Source: a virus. From it: DNA of 64,000 bases. A model generated the notes under the pieces. It worked only from the letters and a program-made list of their open reading frames with translations, had not been told where the DNA came from and did no database searches. The stretch is taken from IMG/VR virus record IMGVR_UViG_3300032285_001268, positions 1 through 64,000 of that record; one strand, written 5' to 3'. Below, one piece after another: positions 46,069 to 54,979 of the stretch (its first letter is position 1; each line of letters starts with the position of its first letter). The position numbers and the translations under genes were made by a program.

Positions 46069-46178
46069 TTGTAGATAAATGGATCACGTTTGCGTAGCTC
46101 TTCAAGTCTACGTTTCATGTCTTTGCGTTCTTTATACCAACGCATCGGCCATAAGATAAAATCAATTATTTTTTTCAT
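46065..46178 (-). CDS. Tiny basic protein between primase and carbamoyltransferase
   Basis: 37 residues, MKKIIDFILWPMRWYKERKDMK start, amphipathic then very basic. Overlaps the primase end by 17 bases and the next start by ATGA; the double coupling supports it. Confidence 0.6.
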   Translation of the reverse strand: MKKIIDFILWPMRWYKERKDMKRRLEELRKRDPFIYK

Positions 46179-47151
46179 ATTCTTTAAACCAAGTTTTGGC
46201 CCTTAATCTAATTTTTAATTCATTGCTTTCTCGGCTAGATGCAATAAGATATAAAGTTGCTAGTCTACCAAGTTTCATTACAGCATCGTTAACGTCTTTA
46301 ACACCTTCAGGCCAATTGGGCATACTGACTGACCACCCATATTCAATTGCCTGTTCTACAGTCCTAGGACCTTCATGATCTTTATCTGGGACTAAGACAA
46401 TTTCTTTGCCTAGCTGTTTTAACTGCCAGTTTTGACTGTCCTTAATCTCAGCACCCAACAGAGCACAAGCATCTATACTTATTGCGTCAAATGGGCCTTC
46501 ACAAACAATCGTGAACTCTCTATCATCATGCTGACTATCTATGTTAAACAAGTATCCTGGCTGTTGCTCACTGATATATTTAGGTTTAGCGTCACCTATG
46601 GCACGGGCAGTATATCCCACAACAATATTGTCTTTGTAAAATGGAATAATAACCCTATTGCTAAACCCTACTTTAGGAGTCCAGTAAAACGGATAGTCGT
46701 CTAAGTATAAATTTCTATTGGCAAGATACTCTAACACTGGAGCAAGTTTATCAATCAACGATGACGATTTATTTGTCCACTCAGTTATTGGTTCACTGTC
46801 TATTGGTAAAGTTCTAGATTCAAATTTAGGAATGATTGTACGAACTTCTGCGCTATTGCTATCATCTAATCGTAGAGCTTCAAGGCGTAACTGTCCAATA
46901 ACATCATCGGGGATATTTAAATCCCGCATGAACTTGCTCATGTTCTTGCTGATATGTCTGCCTGGTTGCCAACTGCATTTGAATCCACAGTTAAAGCAAT
47001 GATAACTTACAGCATCTCCGCCGTTGATAATAAAGCCGCCACGCTGGCGTTTGTCTTGACAACAGACAGCATTAAAACTTATCCAACCACTTGGAGTTTG
47101 TTTTCGCTTTGCAGGCAGATATGCTGTTAGAGTGTCAGATATTAGGCTCAT
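46162..47151 (-). CDS. 61: DNA primase, T4 gp61 type
   Basis: 329 residues. N-terminal zinc ribbon: C30/C31 and C52-x2-C55 with C59 (YHCFNCGFKC). TOPRIM core: IVCEGPFDAISI (about 219-230, catalytic Glu) and VLVPDKDHEG (about 256-265, DxD-type). Makes RNA primers for lagging-strand synthesis with helicase 41. Confidence 0.88.
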   Translation of the reverse strand: MSLISDTLTAYLPAKRKQTPSGWISFNAVCCQDKRQRGGFIINGGDAVSYHCFNCGFKCSWQPGRHISKNMSKFMRDLNIPDDVIGQLRLEALRLDDSNSAEVRTIIPKFESRTLPIDSEPITEWTNKSSSLIDKLAPVLEYLANRNLYLDDYPFYWTPKVGFSNRVIIPFYKDNIVVGYTARAIGDAKPKYISEQQPGYLFNIDSQHDDREFTIVCEGPFDAISIDACALLGAEIKDSQNWQLKQLGKEIVLVPDKDHEGPRTVEQAIEYGWSVSMPNWPEGVKDVNDAVMKLGRLATLYLIASSRESNELKIRLRAKTWFKEYEKNN

Positions 47152-47162
47152 GCCTAATTATA

Positions 47163-48047
47163 CTAGGAAACAGTTATAAGATCAACCTTTCCGGGCCCAT
47201 TGTCTGTACTGTATCCACTGTAGATAGTTGTAAAGCCATATTGAGCACTAGTAGGACCTGGCCAATGCCAAGTTACTCGGAAGTAGTTGGCAGTACCAAC
47301 TGATTGAGTTACTGTTATAGTCTGAGCAAGTGATGTTGGTACGCCACCGCTTTCGTTTGAAAAGATCTGAGTTGATGTTGCTTTTTGTGGTTGCCAACTA
47401 GATTGGCTAATAGTCATGTCCGGTGTAGATTCTATGATAACCGTTCCTAAAAATCCGCTAGTAATATGTACAGCGAATGTCAGTGAAGTAGTTGCTTCAG
47501 CTTCATAGAATTTTGCAGGGATGGCGCTGGAATGATGCAGGACATTTCCAGATAAATCTATTTCACCTACAAAGTCTTTATATGTTCTAGGTGCTCGTGT
47601 TGTAGGAACAGCACTACCTACTAGATCTATTTTACCCAATGCACCAAATCTGCTGTCTGCATACAATGGCACTGTTGCACTGCCTTTAGTAGCAGTTACA
47701 GAGAAGTTTAAAAACTGTTGGTTAAGACTGGCTAAGTCTGCCGCAGGAATAGTAACAGATGCAATGCCTTTTACAGTACCCGATGGAGTTAATGTATAGG
47801 GAGTGTTACCAACAGCGTTGCCACTTTCATCCATGATGTTGAGATGTAAGTTGGTAATGTCGGGGCTAGTTACTAGCTCTAAGCGTTTTTGATCAGCGTT
47901 CTTAATGTCAAATTCTAAGACATTATCAACACCTTTATATAGTCGAACTGTTCTCTGATACACGTTTGTATACTCCGTAGTAAATCCTGCCAAATCGGCT
48001 AATAGTTGGATTCTATTAGGATATAAATAACTTGATATTTTTTGCAT
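47163..48047 (-). CDS. Beta-rich virion protein
   Basis: 294 residues. N-terminal domain MQKISSYLYPNRIQLLADLAGFTTEYTNVYQRTVRLYKGVDNVLEFDIKN (in part) resembles a conserved start of T4-like aquatic phage virion proteins; the rest is Ser/Thr/Gly-rich immunoglobulin-like beta sandwich. ATAAATACT upstream indicates late expression, unlike the replication genes around it. Confidence 0.6.
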   Translation of the reverse strand: MQKISSYLYPNRIQLLADLAGFTTEYTNVYQRTVRLYKGVDNVLEFDIKNADQKRLELVTSPDITNLHLNIMDESGNAVGNTPYTLTPSGTVKGIASVTIPAADLASLNQQFLNFSVTATKGSATVPLYADSRFGALGKIDLVGSAVPTTRAPRTYKDFVGEIDLSGNVLHHSSAIPAKFYEAEATTSLTFAVHITSGFLGTVIIESTPDMTISQSSWQPQKATSTQIFSNESGGVPTSLAQTITVTQSVGTANYFRVTWHWPGPTSAQYGFTTIYSGYSTDNGPGKVDLITVS

Positions 48048-48063
48048 CTGGCAAACCTTTAAT

Positions 48064-48072
48064 AGTATTTAT
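48064..48072 (-). promoter_or_regulatory. T4-like late promoter
   Basis: Minus-strand ATAAATACT, 16 bases upstream of the ATG at 48047, with SD AAAGG between. Its bases overlap the plus-strand start at 48071. Confidence 0.6.
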
Positions 48073-48445
48073 GGCAAAATTACGAGACACTGTAGAACAA
48101 AACTTACCTTATATTAGCGTTATTAACTACGGCGAAGAAGAGTATATCGGGATTATAATTAATCAAGATCAATACGTTCTTAGCTTTTACGACCTAAATG
48201 CTATCCGCACCCCTGAAGAAAAATCTGTATTTTTACAGATAGGCGAAACTTGGTGGTGGGAATCAAATCGCCAGTTTCCTATCAACATATTCTGTAGGGA
48301 TCAAATACAGCCCTTTGGATATGCTATTAAAACATTCAACAGCAAAGATACTCGAATAATACTAGGGCCAGTTGTAAATTTAATGAATCTTACAATCAAG
48401 CGAGTTAAACGCAAGAGTGTAAAACTAGTCCGCAGAGTTAGATAA
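48071..48445 (+). CDS. Conserved hypothetical protein on the opposite strand
   Basis: 124 residues from the ATG at 48071. MAKLRDTVEQNLPYISVINYGEEEYIGIIINQD (in part) and GETWWWESNRQFPINIF, basic C-terminus (KRVKRKSVKLVRRVR). I recall a like protein in T4-like aquatic phages. Divergent from the virion gene (23 bases apart) and its 3' end overlaps the DnaE-like gene by 21 bases. No SD. Confidence 0.6.
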   Translation: MAKLRDTVEQNLPYISVINYGEEEYIGIIINQDQYVLSFYDLNAIRTPEEKSVFLQIGETWWWESNRQFPINIFCRDQIQPFGYAIKTFNSKDTRIILGPVVNLMNLTIKRVKRKSVKLVRRVR

Positions 48446-49003
48446 CTGTTCACAAATTAAGTTCATTTGTACAACAATTACGTGGGCATAGGCAATAGCG
48501 TGGGCCTTCTTAAAGTAGTACTCATCGTTCTCCGGCTTCGTCCAAATCTCCGTCATAATCGTAGTCCAATCTTTCCCAATCAGATAACGTTTGGCCGGGC
48601 GTATCATCGCTAGTACTGCGGCCAACTGCTCGATAGACTCTGGTTTTGCTTGTCTCAGAATAGACCCATGCCCATTCACATGAAACAGGTTCTGGGTAAA
48701 CTCGTCTTCCTGTAGTAGGTCCCATAGTGGCTCAGTCTCCATTAGTTTTTTTAGGTGATCACGATCTCGTACACCATCATATACACTAACATTCAAAAAA
48801 TCTATTTTGAAATAACCTCTATCTTCTGCTTCTTTGTAGTCTATTGTACTTATTCCTGTGAATGGATTATGCGGTATTGAAGTACAATATACACCAGTGT
48901 TGTGCTTTTTAAAAGTGCCATTTTCACTAATTGCAGCCGCAATAGGTTTAAACACCTCAAGTGCTCTAGTTCTATCTGCAAAGTCTATATCAATATCTGG
49001 CAT
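48425..49003 (-). CDS. Minimal DnaE-like protein (Pol III alpha remnant)
   Basis: 192 residues against about 1,160 for DnaE. Collinear blocks: PDIDIDF (2-8; DnaE PDFDVDF with two catalytic Asp), HNTGVYCTS (DnaE HAGGVVIAP), GYFKIDFLNVSV (DnaE VKFDFLGLRT with the third catalytic Asp), ILRQAKPESIEQLAAVLAMIRPAK (DnaE [23 protein letters not shown], in part) and FKKAHAIAYAHVIVVQMNLI (DnaE FNKSHSAAYALVSYQTLWL). PHP, thumb and tau/beta-binding parts are absent. Polymerase activity is unproven. Confidence 0.7.
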   Translation of the reverse strand: MPDIDIDFADRTRALEVFKPIAAAISENGTFKKHNTGVYCTSIPHNPFTGISTIDYKEAEDRGYFKIDFLNVSVYDGVRDRDHLKKLMETEPLWDLLQEDEFTQNLFHVNGHGSILRQAKPESIEQLAAVLAMIRPAKRYLIGKDWTTIMTEIWTKPENDEYYFKKAHAIAYAHVIVVQMNLICEQLSNSAD

Positions 49004-49168
49004 TTAATAATCCGTATGTATCCACTCTTTAGGTTCGTCTTTGTTTGGATCATAAGGTTCCTTGGTAATAGGATTAACCAATCTCCAAATATCTGCACAG
49101 CGATTTTGTTCAGGTATTTCTTCTACAATAGTTCCGTCTTGTAGCAACCACGTGATAGGATTGTTCAT
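49004..49168 (-). CDS. Small hypothetical protein
   Basis: 54 residues, acidic (ITWLLQDGTIVEEIPEQNRCADIWRLVNP). ATGA overlap with the zinc-finger gene; the next gene starts right after its stop (TAAATG). Supported by coupling. Confidence 0.6.
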   Translation of the reverse strand: MNNPITWLLQDGTIVEEIPEQNRCADIWRLVNPITKEPYDPNKDEPKEWIHTDY

Positions 49169-49857
49169 AGATTCGACTCCTTGACCACTTGCTTGACTAG
49201 ATCAACATCTGCAGGAAGTTTTTTAAATTTATGTACCCAAAACTGTGGATCAATAATATTTCCAATTGCCGCAAGTTGCTCATCATTAAATTTCTGTAGC
49301 ATAGCTTTTCCTGACGGACAATTCAATATCACCCAAGGACTAACTTTTCCATCTTTGATATCGTAACTGGCCCTTGATAGACTAACATAGAGAAAATAAT
49401 GGTTCCATACGCTATTATTAGCCTCAGCCCACGACATCATATGTGAGATAGATCGTTGTAGTGCTGTTTCAACTGTTTCAGTTCTAATCAAATGTTGCAC
49501 ATACTGTTCGTAAAGTTCATCTCGGCACCAGTGGTCTAATTTAACTCCGCTGGTTACTACATAATCAATGAACGCATCAGGATATAAAGGGTTGACGTTA
49601 GAGACAAAAGAACCAAACTTAACAAAAGCATTATAATAAGGACTACGGGCAAAGTCTTCATAAGTTTTGTCACCTTTAGAATTTTGTGAAATTTTATAAA
49701 ATCTATTGTAAGTGTCGTAGCCTAATACAACATGTTTTTCAGTACGTGCTAGAGCTCTACGCTTTTGTTCGCATACGTGAACTGCCAATGTTTTTTCTTT
49801 GGAAAATTTATTTCCGCAATATTGACATGTATATGAACTTGGTGTTAGCGTCATCAT
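49165..49857 (-). CDS. C2H2 zinc-finger phage protein
   Basis: 230 residues. N-terminal finger CQYCGNKFSKEKTLAVHVC (about 10-28, CCHC/C2H2-like). DFARSPYYNAFVKFGSFV and FIDYVVTSGVKLDHWCRDELY look like a conserved helical domain. Probably DNA-binding; T4-like aquatic phages have a similar gene near uvsW, as far as I recall. ATGA on both sides. Confidence 0.6.
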   Translation of the reverse strand: MMTLTPSSYTCQYCGNKFSKEKTLAVHVCEQKRRALARTEKHVVLGYDTYNRFYKISQNSKGDKTYEDFARSPYYNAFVKFGSFVSNVNPLYPDAFIDYVVTSGVKLDHWCRDELYEQYVQHLIRTETVETALQRSISHMMSWAEANNSVWNHYFLYVSLSRASYDIKDGKVSPWVILNCPSGKAMLQKFNDEQLAAIGNIIDPQFWVHKFKKLPADVDLVKQVVKESNL

Positions 49858-50330
49858 TTCAATTTTTTAGCAATAGTAGGTTCATCAAATCCATGTAGTC
49901 TAGCAAGCTCTTTTAGTTCCTTATCTGTGCTAATTTCAGCAAGCATTTCTAATTCGTCACGCTTGCGTGTAGGATAAATTTCTTCTAAGAACTTTAGCTT
50001 TTTACTGCCGCCAGCTTTCTTTTTGTTGCCAATCCACTCGTGAAAGAACTTAGTTTTACCGTCATAACTGCACATACACAGTAGCAACCATAATAGTTTA
50101 GGATGCTTCTGTAGCGTGTTCCAGTGCTTGTTAAAGTATTCGTTTACTGTTAAAACAAAATGTTCTTGTTGGTCTTGGCTAGCACCTTTGGCACTACTGA
50201 TATATCGATTTAAAATATAGAATTCGCTCTTAAGACTTTTTTGTTGTTCGGCATCCATTGCGTCCCACAATTCTCGAACATTTTGATCTACTGCCTGTAT
50301 CTTTTCTTTTAATTCGATTTTTTCACTCAT
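49854..50330 (-). CDS. Possible clamp-loader small subunit (gp62-like)
   Basis: 158 residues, helical. ILNRYISSAKG, FVLTVNEYFN and KTKFFHEWIG follow the order of NR-x-LS, VNE and K-x-RFS-W motifs of gp62 in aquatic T4-like phages, and ELKELARLHGFDEPTIAKKL ends similarly. If right, it loads the sliding clamp with gp44, which is outside the window. Weak similarity, so low confidence in the name. Confidence 0.4.
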   Translation of the reverse strand: MSEKIELKEKIQAVDQNVRELWDAMDAEQQKSLKSEFYILNRYISSAKGASQDQQEHFVLTVNEYFNKHWNTLQKHPKLLWLLLCMCSYDGKTKFFHEWIGNKKKAGGSKKLKFLEEIYPTRKRDELEMLAEISTDKELKELARLHGFDEPTIAKKLK

Positions 50331-50605
50331 TGATCATCCTTAACCATACGATATATTATTATAACATTATCTATGGCTTTTTGCAAGGCCGGATTCTTCT
50401 TTCCGGCTAACCTAATTTTGATCCATTCGTTATGCGCTTCCAATTCTTTATTACCTGTAGTCCGTGGATCATAGGTCGGATCATTTTTATTGTAATCCCA
50501 ACCGACTACTTGCCTGGTACTAGGATTGGCACCGAATTCACGAGCATAAACTACGTTGTCTACACGCTCGTGTATGTAAGTGGCGCCGGGTTTAAGCGAT
50601 CCCAT
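50327..50605 (-). CDS. Conserved small phage protein
   Basis: 92 residues from the ATG at 50605, which overlaps the stop of the oxygenase gene. MGSLKPGATYIHERVDNVVYAREFGA and VVGWDYNKNDPTYDPRTTG are conserved in T4-like aquatic phages. Function unknown. Confidence 0.6.
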   Translation of the reverse strand: MGSLKPGATYIHERVDNVVYAREFGANPSTRQVVGWDYNKNDPTYDPRTTGNKELEAHNEWIKIRLAGKKNPALQKAIDNVIIIYRMVKDDQ

Positions 50606-51257
50606 TTTGCACTGCCAATTGTTGGATTGTTTCTTCTTTGGGAACCAATCGAGCATCAAAGGCTAAACTAGTCCTAAAACCAGTACCTTTCCACGGATAA
50701 ACTGTATGTGGCAAATAACTTGGAAAAATAATAATAGAGCCTGCGGCCGGAGAATATTTCCAAGTATCTTGCATGATAAATTTGCCAACATCTCTAGTCT
50801 GTGGCAGTCTGAATAAAATTTGACTGTCGCTGGGTTGGCTCTCAATATCAAGTTCCGGAGCACTAATATAGATGTTCCCGCTGATGTTTCCAGCAGGGTG
50901 ACTGTGCATTTCTTGATAGTCTCCAGGACCTTGTCTTATGGTCCAAATACTAGTTACGACTGGGTCGCATAAGGTAAGATCCTCTGCACCGCTTTGTTTA
51001 GTCACTAACTCCATATAGCCACGACACATGTTTTCTAACCATTTAACTAGCCATTCAACATTAAGGTCGATCTTATTAGGATAAACTTGTATCTGTTGGC
51101 CACCTCGGGCAGATATAAACGGATTGTCACTGTCGTCTTGATCAGTGTGATTATCGTGCAGATCTTGAACCATAGTATACATCTTACTAAATTCTACTGG
51201 CGGTATTTGATCTATTGCAACAATGATAGGGCAAAAATAAGCAACTTTTAATTCCAT
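50592..51257 (-). CDS. 2OG-Fe(II) oxygenase-like protein
   Basis: 221 residues. MHSHPAGNISGNIYIS (about 122-137, HxH), IIIFPSYLPHTVYPW (third His) and FRTSLAFDA (2-oxoglutarate Arg) are the family motifs. Same family as 9.8-10.4 kb. Substrate unknown; protein or nucleic-acid hydroxylation is possible. Confidence 0.78.
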   Translation of the reverse strand: MELKVAYFCPIIVAIDQIPPVEFSKMYTMVQDLHDNHTDQDDSDNPFISARGGQQIQVYPNKIDLNVEWLVKWLENMCRGYMELVTKQSGAEDLTLCDPVVTSIWTIRQGPGDYQEMHSHPAGNISGNIYISAPELDIESQPSDSQILFRLPQTRDVGKFIMQDTWKYSPAAGSIIIFPSYLPHTVYPWKGTGFRTSLAFDARLVPKEETIQQLAVQNGIA

Positions 51258-51264
51258 GTTTTCC

Positions 51265-51771
51265 TCACAATAACTTATCTAATTGTATGATGTCGCTCTG
51301 TCGGCTGATTTCTTTTACAAAATATGCACAGTCTGGTTTTTCTCCTGGTTTAGTAGGAGTTGCCAACAGCTGGCCATTTTTCATCTTTGGAAAATACCAT
51401 TTAACATCATTATAGAAGTTTACAATTTCTATCTTTTTAAATTCTATTCTAAAACTACTTATAGGGTTAAAAATTAATGCTTCAAACCCGCGATCATTTA
51501 AACTAGTCAATGGAAGCACTTCAATGTCACACCCGCTTGAGCTATCACCTACTGCAATGCTCCAATCTAATGGCATGACTACTTCGTCTTCACCTATCCT
51601 TAAGACCATTGCCGGCGAGTTGAATGATTCTAAGAATATCAAAGGCATAAAAAAGAAATCAGGCTCAACTGGATTACTGTTATCTAGAACTGCGAATCTA
51701 GTATTTTCGTCTACCTCATCTGGTAAATTGTTCAAACTAAAAGTTTGATTATCTAATGTTAATATTTGCAT
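51265..51771 (-). CDS. Hypothetical protein next to uvsW
   Basis: 168 residues, beta-rich. FFFMPLIFLESF, MPLDWSIAVGD and ISSFRIEFKKIEIVNFYNDVKWYFPKMKNGQLLATP. The last segment occurs in proteins of T4-like aquatic phages, function unknown. Seven bases from uvsW. Confidence 0.55.
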   Translation of the reverse strand: MQILTLDNQTFSLNNLPDEVDENTRFAVLDNSNPVEPDFFFMPLIFLESFNSPAMVLRIGEDEVVMPLDWSIAVGDSSSGCDIEVLPLTSLNDRGFEALIFNPISSFRIEFKKIEIVNFYNDVKWYFPKMKNGQLLATPTKPGEKPDCAYFVKEISRQSDIIQLDKLL

Positions 51772-51777
51772 AATTCC

Positions 51778-53244
51778 TTATTTAGACCAGTCTACTTTTT
51801 CTAATGTAAACGGGTACTTGGCTTCCTTGTAAAATTTCTTTCTCTCGGTAAGATGCCGCTTGGCATACTTACATGTGGACGTAAGGTCCCAGATTTGAAC
51901 GAAGTCTTTATCTTCTGCTTTTCTAATGCCTCGCCCAATACTCTGTATAACTCTGACAAAGCTCTTTCCGGGCTCCAAAAGAACCAGATTAAAAATCCTA
52001 GGGATATTAATACCAACAGCGGCCACACCGTAAGTCGCCACAATAATCTTGTTGTCACTAGTCTTAACTTCGTCATATTCTTCTTTCCTGTCTTTCGTTT
52101 TAACTTCGCCTGATATAAACACCGAGCCTTCTAATTCATTTACTAAAAATTTGCCTGAATCAATCCTATTAACTAGGACTAGTGTATTGCCTGTGTCTGA
52201 TATTTTTTTAATTAATTTTGAAATGTATAACATCCTGTCATCGTCAGTGACTAAGTATTTTAATTCATCGCTGTATGCCTTAAACTCTGGCAAGTCTATC
52301 ATCTGTACTACATTCACGTGACAATTTGATAGTACTCCCATTTGCTGTAATTCGTGAGCCTTAATGCCGCCAATCACTGGTCCAAGACTAATAAAAATCT
52401 GTTCAGATTCATATTTTTCCTTGGGAATTGTTCCAGTCAATCCCCAACGAATTGGCGCATTACATAAATTTTGAGTTAATAGATTCTTTAGTACATCTGC
52501 CTTGGCCATGTGTACTTCGTCAACAATTATAGTCTTAACTCCGTCTAAAAATTCAGCTAGTGTTACTATATCGTGTTCACTATTTTTTGATTTTTTGTCT
52601 AAAATATTAAGACTTTGCCACGTGCAGATTGTATGTGTTTTATTAAGATCTTTTCTATCACCGTAGTAAACACCAACATCTAAACCAACTGTGATAAAAT
52701 CTTCTTCTGTTTGTTCTACAAGGCTCTTATTGGGAACAATGGTAATAGTCCTGCCGTATTTTTCTGCCAACTGACTCAATGTAGCTGTTGTAATAGTTTT
52801 GCCAGCACCTGTTGCAATTTCTTGTAGACTTTGTGAATTATCGAGAAATCTATTAATAGCTTCTACTTGATAATCACGTAGCATGATAGGTTTGCCTTCA
52901 TCGACGTGTCCTTTTGGCCATACTTTACCTTGGTCGGCCCAGTAGGTTTCAGTTACAGGCTCGAACGAAATTTTTGGAGTATCTCGTTGATCATCAACTT
53001 CCTCAACTCCGATTCCCATACCAGCTAATACATTTAAAATAGTTTCTAATTGATAGAGATAGCCGTTACCACCTAGGCCAAATAAACTGACCATTCCGTC
53101 CCAACGTCCTAGTTTATATGCCGGTTGATATCTTGCGTATGGAATTTCATACTTAAATGTTGACACTAATTTCTTACGAGCATCTAATGGCAGATTCTCT
53201 AATTTAATGTTAACTTCGTCTCGGATCACTAATCTTACGGTCAT
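51778..53244 (-). CDS. uvsW: DNA/RNA helicase UvsW
   Basis: 488 residues, standard length. Superfamily 2 motifs: YQVEAINRFL (Q-like), Walker A EIATGAGKT (142-150), DEVH (242-245), WGLTGTIP (about 268-275, motif III), VATYGVAAVGINIP (motif V) and QSIGRGIRK (motif VI, about 450). Reverses forks and removes R-loops in T4, shifting replication from origins to recombination. ATGA overlap upstream. Confidence 0.92.
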   Translation of the reverse strand: MTVRLVIRDEVNIKLENLPLDARKKLVSTFKYEIPYARYQPAYKLGRWDGMVSLFGLGGNGYLYQLETILNVLAGMGIGVEEVDDQRDTPKISFEPVTETYWADQGKVWPKGHVDEGKPIMLRDYQVEAINRFLDNSQSLQEIATGAGKTITTATLSQLAEKYGRTITIVPNKSLVEQTEEDFITVGLDVGVYYGDRKDLNKTHTICTWQSLNILDKKSKNSEHDIVTLAEFLDGVKTIIVDEVHMAKADVLKNLLTQNLCNAPIRWGLTGTIPKEKYESEQIFISLGPVIGGIKAHELQQMGVLSNCHVNVVQMIDLPEFKAYSDELKYLVTDDDRMLYISKLIKKISDTGNTLVLVNRIDSGKFLVNELEGSVFISGEVKTKDRKEEYDEVKTSDNKIIVATYGVAAVGINIPRIFNLVLLEPGKSFVRVIQSIGRGIRKAEDKDFVQIWDLTSTCKYAKRHLTERKKFYKEAKYPFTLEKVDWSK

Positions 53245-54425
53245 AATGTCTTGTACTCAATTAGCGTAGGTTTTTCTGAATATGTAATTACTAAATCGCA
53301 ACACTTGGAATATACTGCTGTTTTGTTGTGTCTTAGGTAACCATCAAAAAATATAACACTCATAGGTTTCCATGGATTTTTTAGGAAAAATTTCGGTAAT
53401 TTTCCACCTAAAATACAGGCTACTTTTAAGTGCTCATCTAAGGGTTTATTGTAATTTTCGTCTGCAATAGTGCTGTTAAAAATTTTGCCTTTTTCATTAT
53501 TAGGTAATCTAAAATAAACACCAACTGAATCGTCTACTGAATTTTCCTTCAAAGATTTTGACAAAATTTCCAGATTTTTTAAGGTTTTTTCTTCGTCCCA
53601 AACATCAAATACAAACAGTACCGGTAGTCTTTTTAGTTGTACAAGACTGTTTACAATTTCCGAAAGACCATGCTGAGTGTTATCGACCCAAATCCTAGGA
53701 GATCCTCGATTTGCCAGGTATTCAACTAGCGTCTCACCTGGATTTTTTGGAGTTTTTGTAAAATACTGATATCGTATACTTCTGTCAGATATGATATTTT
53801 GATCAATATGTGTTTCAATGCCAAGGTCAGCAGTAATACTTTTTTGAAAGTTTTGATGCTCAATGTTGGTCAGTAAAAATTGGTCAAAAAATTCGTCTTG
53901 AGACCAAGATTTTATGGTAGTGTAATAATCTTGTATTTCGTCTTCAATGACAAAATTAAAATTTTTCAAACTATCAATGATCGTGACAATATTTTTTTCG
54001 GTCAGGCTAGCACGGTATGTTTTGCCATTTGCAGTCTGGGTCAAATTTTCGATATTTTTGCTGATATCGGTTAAAATTTTCCTAATTTGACCATTATGTG
54101 TAAAATTGACCTCAATGCCCGGTTCATCGGTATTTTTATCAACTGTATAAATTTTTCTTATCTGCTCAATTTGCTTAAAATTCTTAGTCCAGCTGGGTAG
54201 TGATAAAATTTCTTCAATTTCATCAGAAAATATTTTCAGTTTTTTTTGATTTTCTCGTAAAATCTTGGTTACTAGTCGACTTTGATTTTCAGTTATAAAT
54301 GTAGGGCCAAGAATATACTTTACCATACTAGTGCAGGTTTCAAAATCCTTCTTTGAAAGATTTTTTTCAGCATAGCTATCTGGATAATTTACAATTTTTA
54401 CTATTAGTTCATCAACTGTTATCAT
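53241..54425 (-). CDS. Unknown protein between uvsW and uvsY
   Basis: 394 residues from the ATG at 54425; a GTG at 54440 would add five. Lys/Asn/Ile-rich and more AT-rich than its neighbours, suggesting transfer. C-terminal part has alternating strands (VLFVFDVWDEEK, GVYFRLPNNEKG, CILGGKLPKFF, SVIFFDGYLR, CDLVITYSEK) reminiscent of a Rossmann or helicase-like fold without a Walker A. Not recognised. Confidence 0.55.
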   Translation of the reverse strand: MITVDELIVKIVNYPDSYAEKNLSKKDFETCTSMVKYILGPTFITENQSRLVTKILRENQKKLKIFSDEIEEILSLPSWTKNFKQIEQIRKIYTVDKNTDEPGIEVNFTHNGQIRKILTDISKNIENLTQTANGKTYRASLTEKNIVTIIDSLKNFNFVIEDEIQDYYTTIKSWSQDEFFDQFLLTNIEHQNFQKSITADLGIETHIDQNIISDRSIRYQYFTKTPKNPGETLVEYLANRGSPRIWVDNTQHGLSEIVNSLVQLKRLPVLFVFDVWDEEKTLKNLEILSKSLKENSVDDSVGVYFRLPNNEKGKIFNSTIADENYNKPLDEHLKVACILGGKLPKFFLKNPWKPMSVIFFDGYLRHNKTAVYSKCCDLVITYSEKPTLIEYKTL

Positions 54426-54474
54426 ATTACTAGTGTACACTAACTTATTTTAAAAGTAAACCTTTTAGACAAAA

Positions 54475-54505
54475 AAATAGGCCCTATAATATTTAAGGCC
54501 TATTG
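54475..54505 (-). terminator. Intrinsic terminator after uvsY
   Basis: Minus-strand hairpin AATAGGCC (revcomp arms 54476-54483 and 54497-54504) with 13-base loop followed by TTTTTTT. Separates uvsY from the genes downstream. Confidence 0.85.
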
Positions 54506-54526
54506 TCTGCCAATTGGGCGAATTGA

Positions 54527-54979
54527 TTATAATGTTGCGTCTTCCATTCCAGCAACACGCAATTTGATAATATTTGAAAGTTGCCATTGTTTGACGTCTA
54601 AAGATTTAGTAATTCCAAGCCATTTGTTTCTAAGCAAGGCAAATTCATTGATAATTTTTTCCATATCAACAACATCAGCTTCACCCTCGACAAATTTTTC
54701 ACAATCTCTTGAACTTAGGGCACGTTGATAGTTTTCAAGATACTTTCTAAAGAAACCACTTTTCAATCTGCGTAGCTCTATGTTCAAATATTCCAAAATT
54801 GCTTCAATTTCTTGTAATTGACTAAACCGTTGTTCGACAACACCGGGCATAGCCGCAGATGCTTTTTCAATATTACCTACAACTTTTACTTCTTGGCGAG
54901 CTGTTGCCAGCTCTGCCTCAAAATATTGAATTGCATCAGGAATATATGAAATATCCTTGGCTATTTTAGCATACCACAT
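54527..54979 (-). CDS. uvsY: Recombination mediator UvsY
   Basis: 150 residues, family length. FRKYLENYQRALSSRDCEKFVEGE and VDMEKIINEFALLRNKWLGITKSLDVKQWQLSNIIKLRVAGMEDATL (in part) are typical of UvsY. It loads UvsX onto gp32-coated ssDNA. Start shares a base with the previous stop (TAATG). Context of uvsX and 32 supports the call. Confidence 0.85.
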   Translation of the reverse strand: MWYAKIAKDISYIPDAIQYFEAELATARQEVKVVGNIEKASAAMPGVVEQRFSQLQEIEAILEYLNIELRRLKSGFFRKYLENYQRALSSRDCEKFVEGEADVVDMEKIINEFALLRNKWLGITKSLDVKQWQLSNIIKLRVAGMEDATL

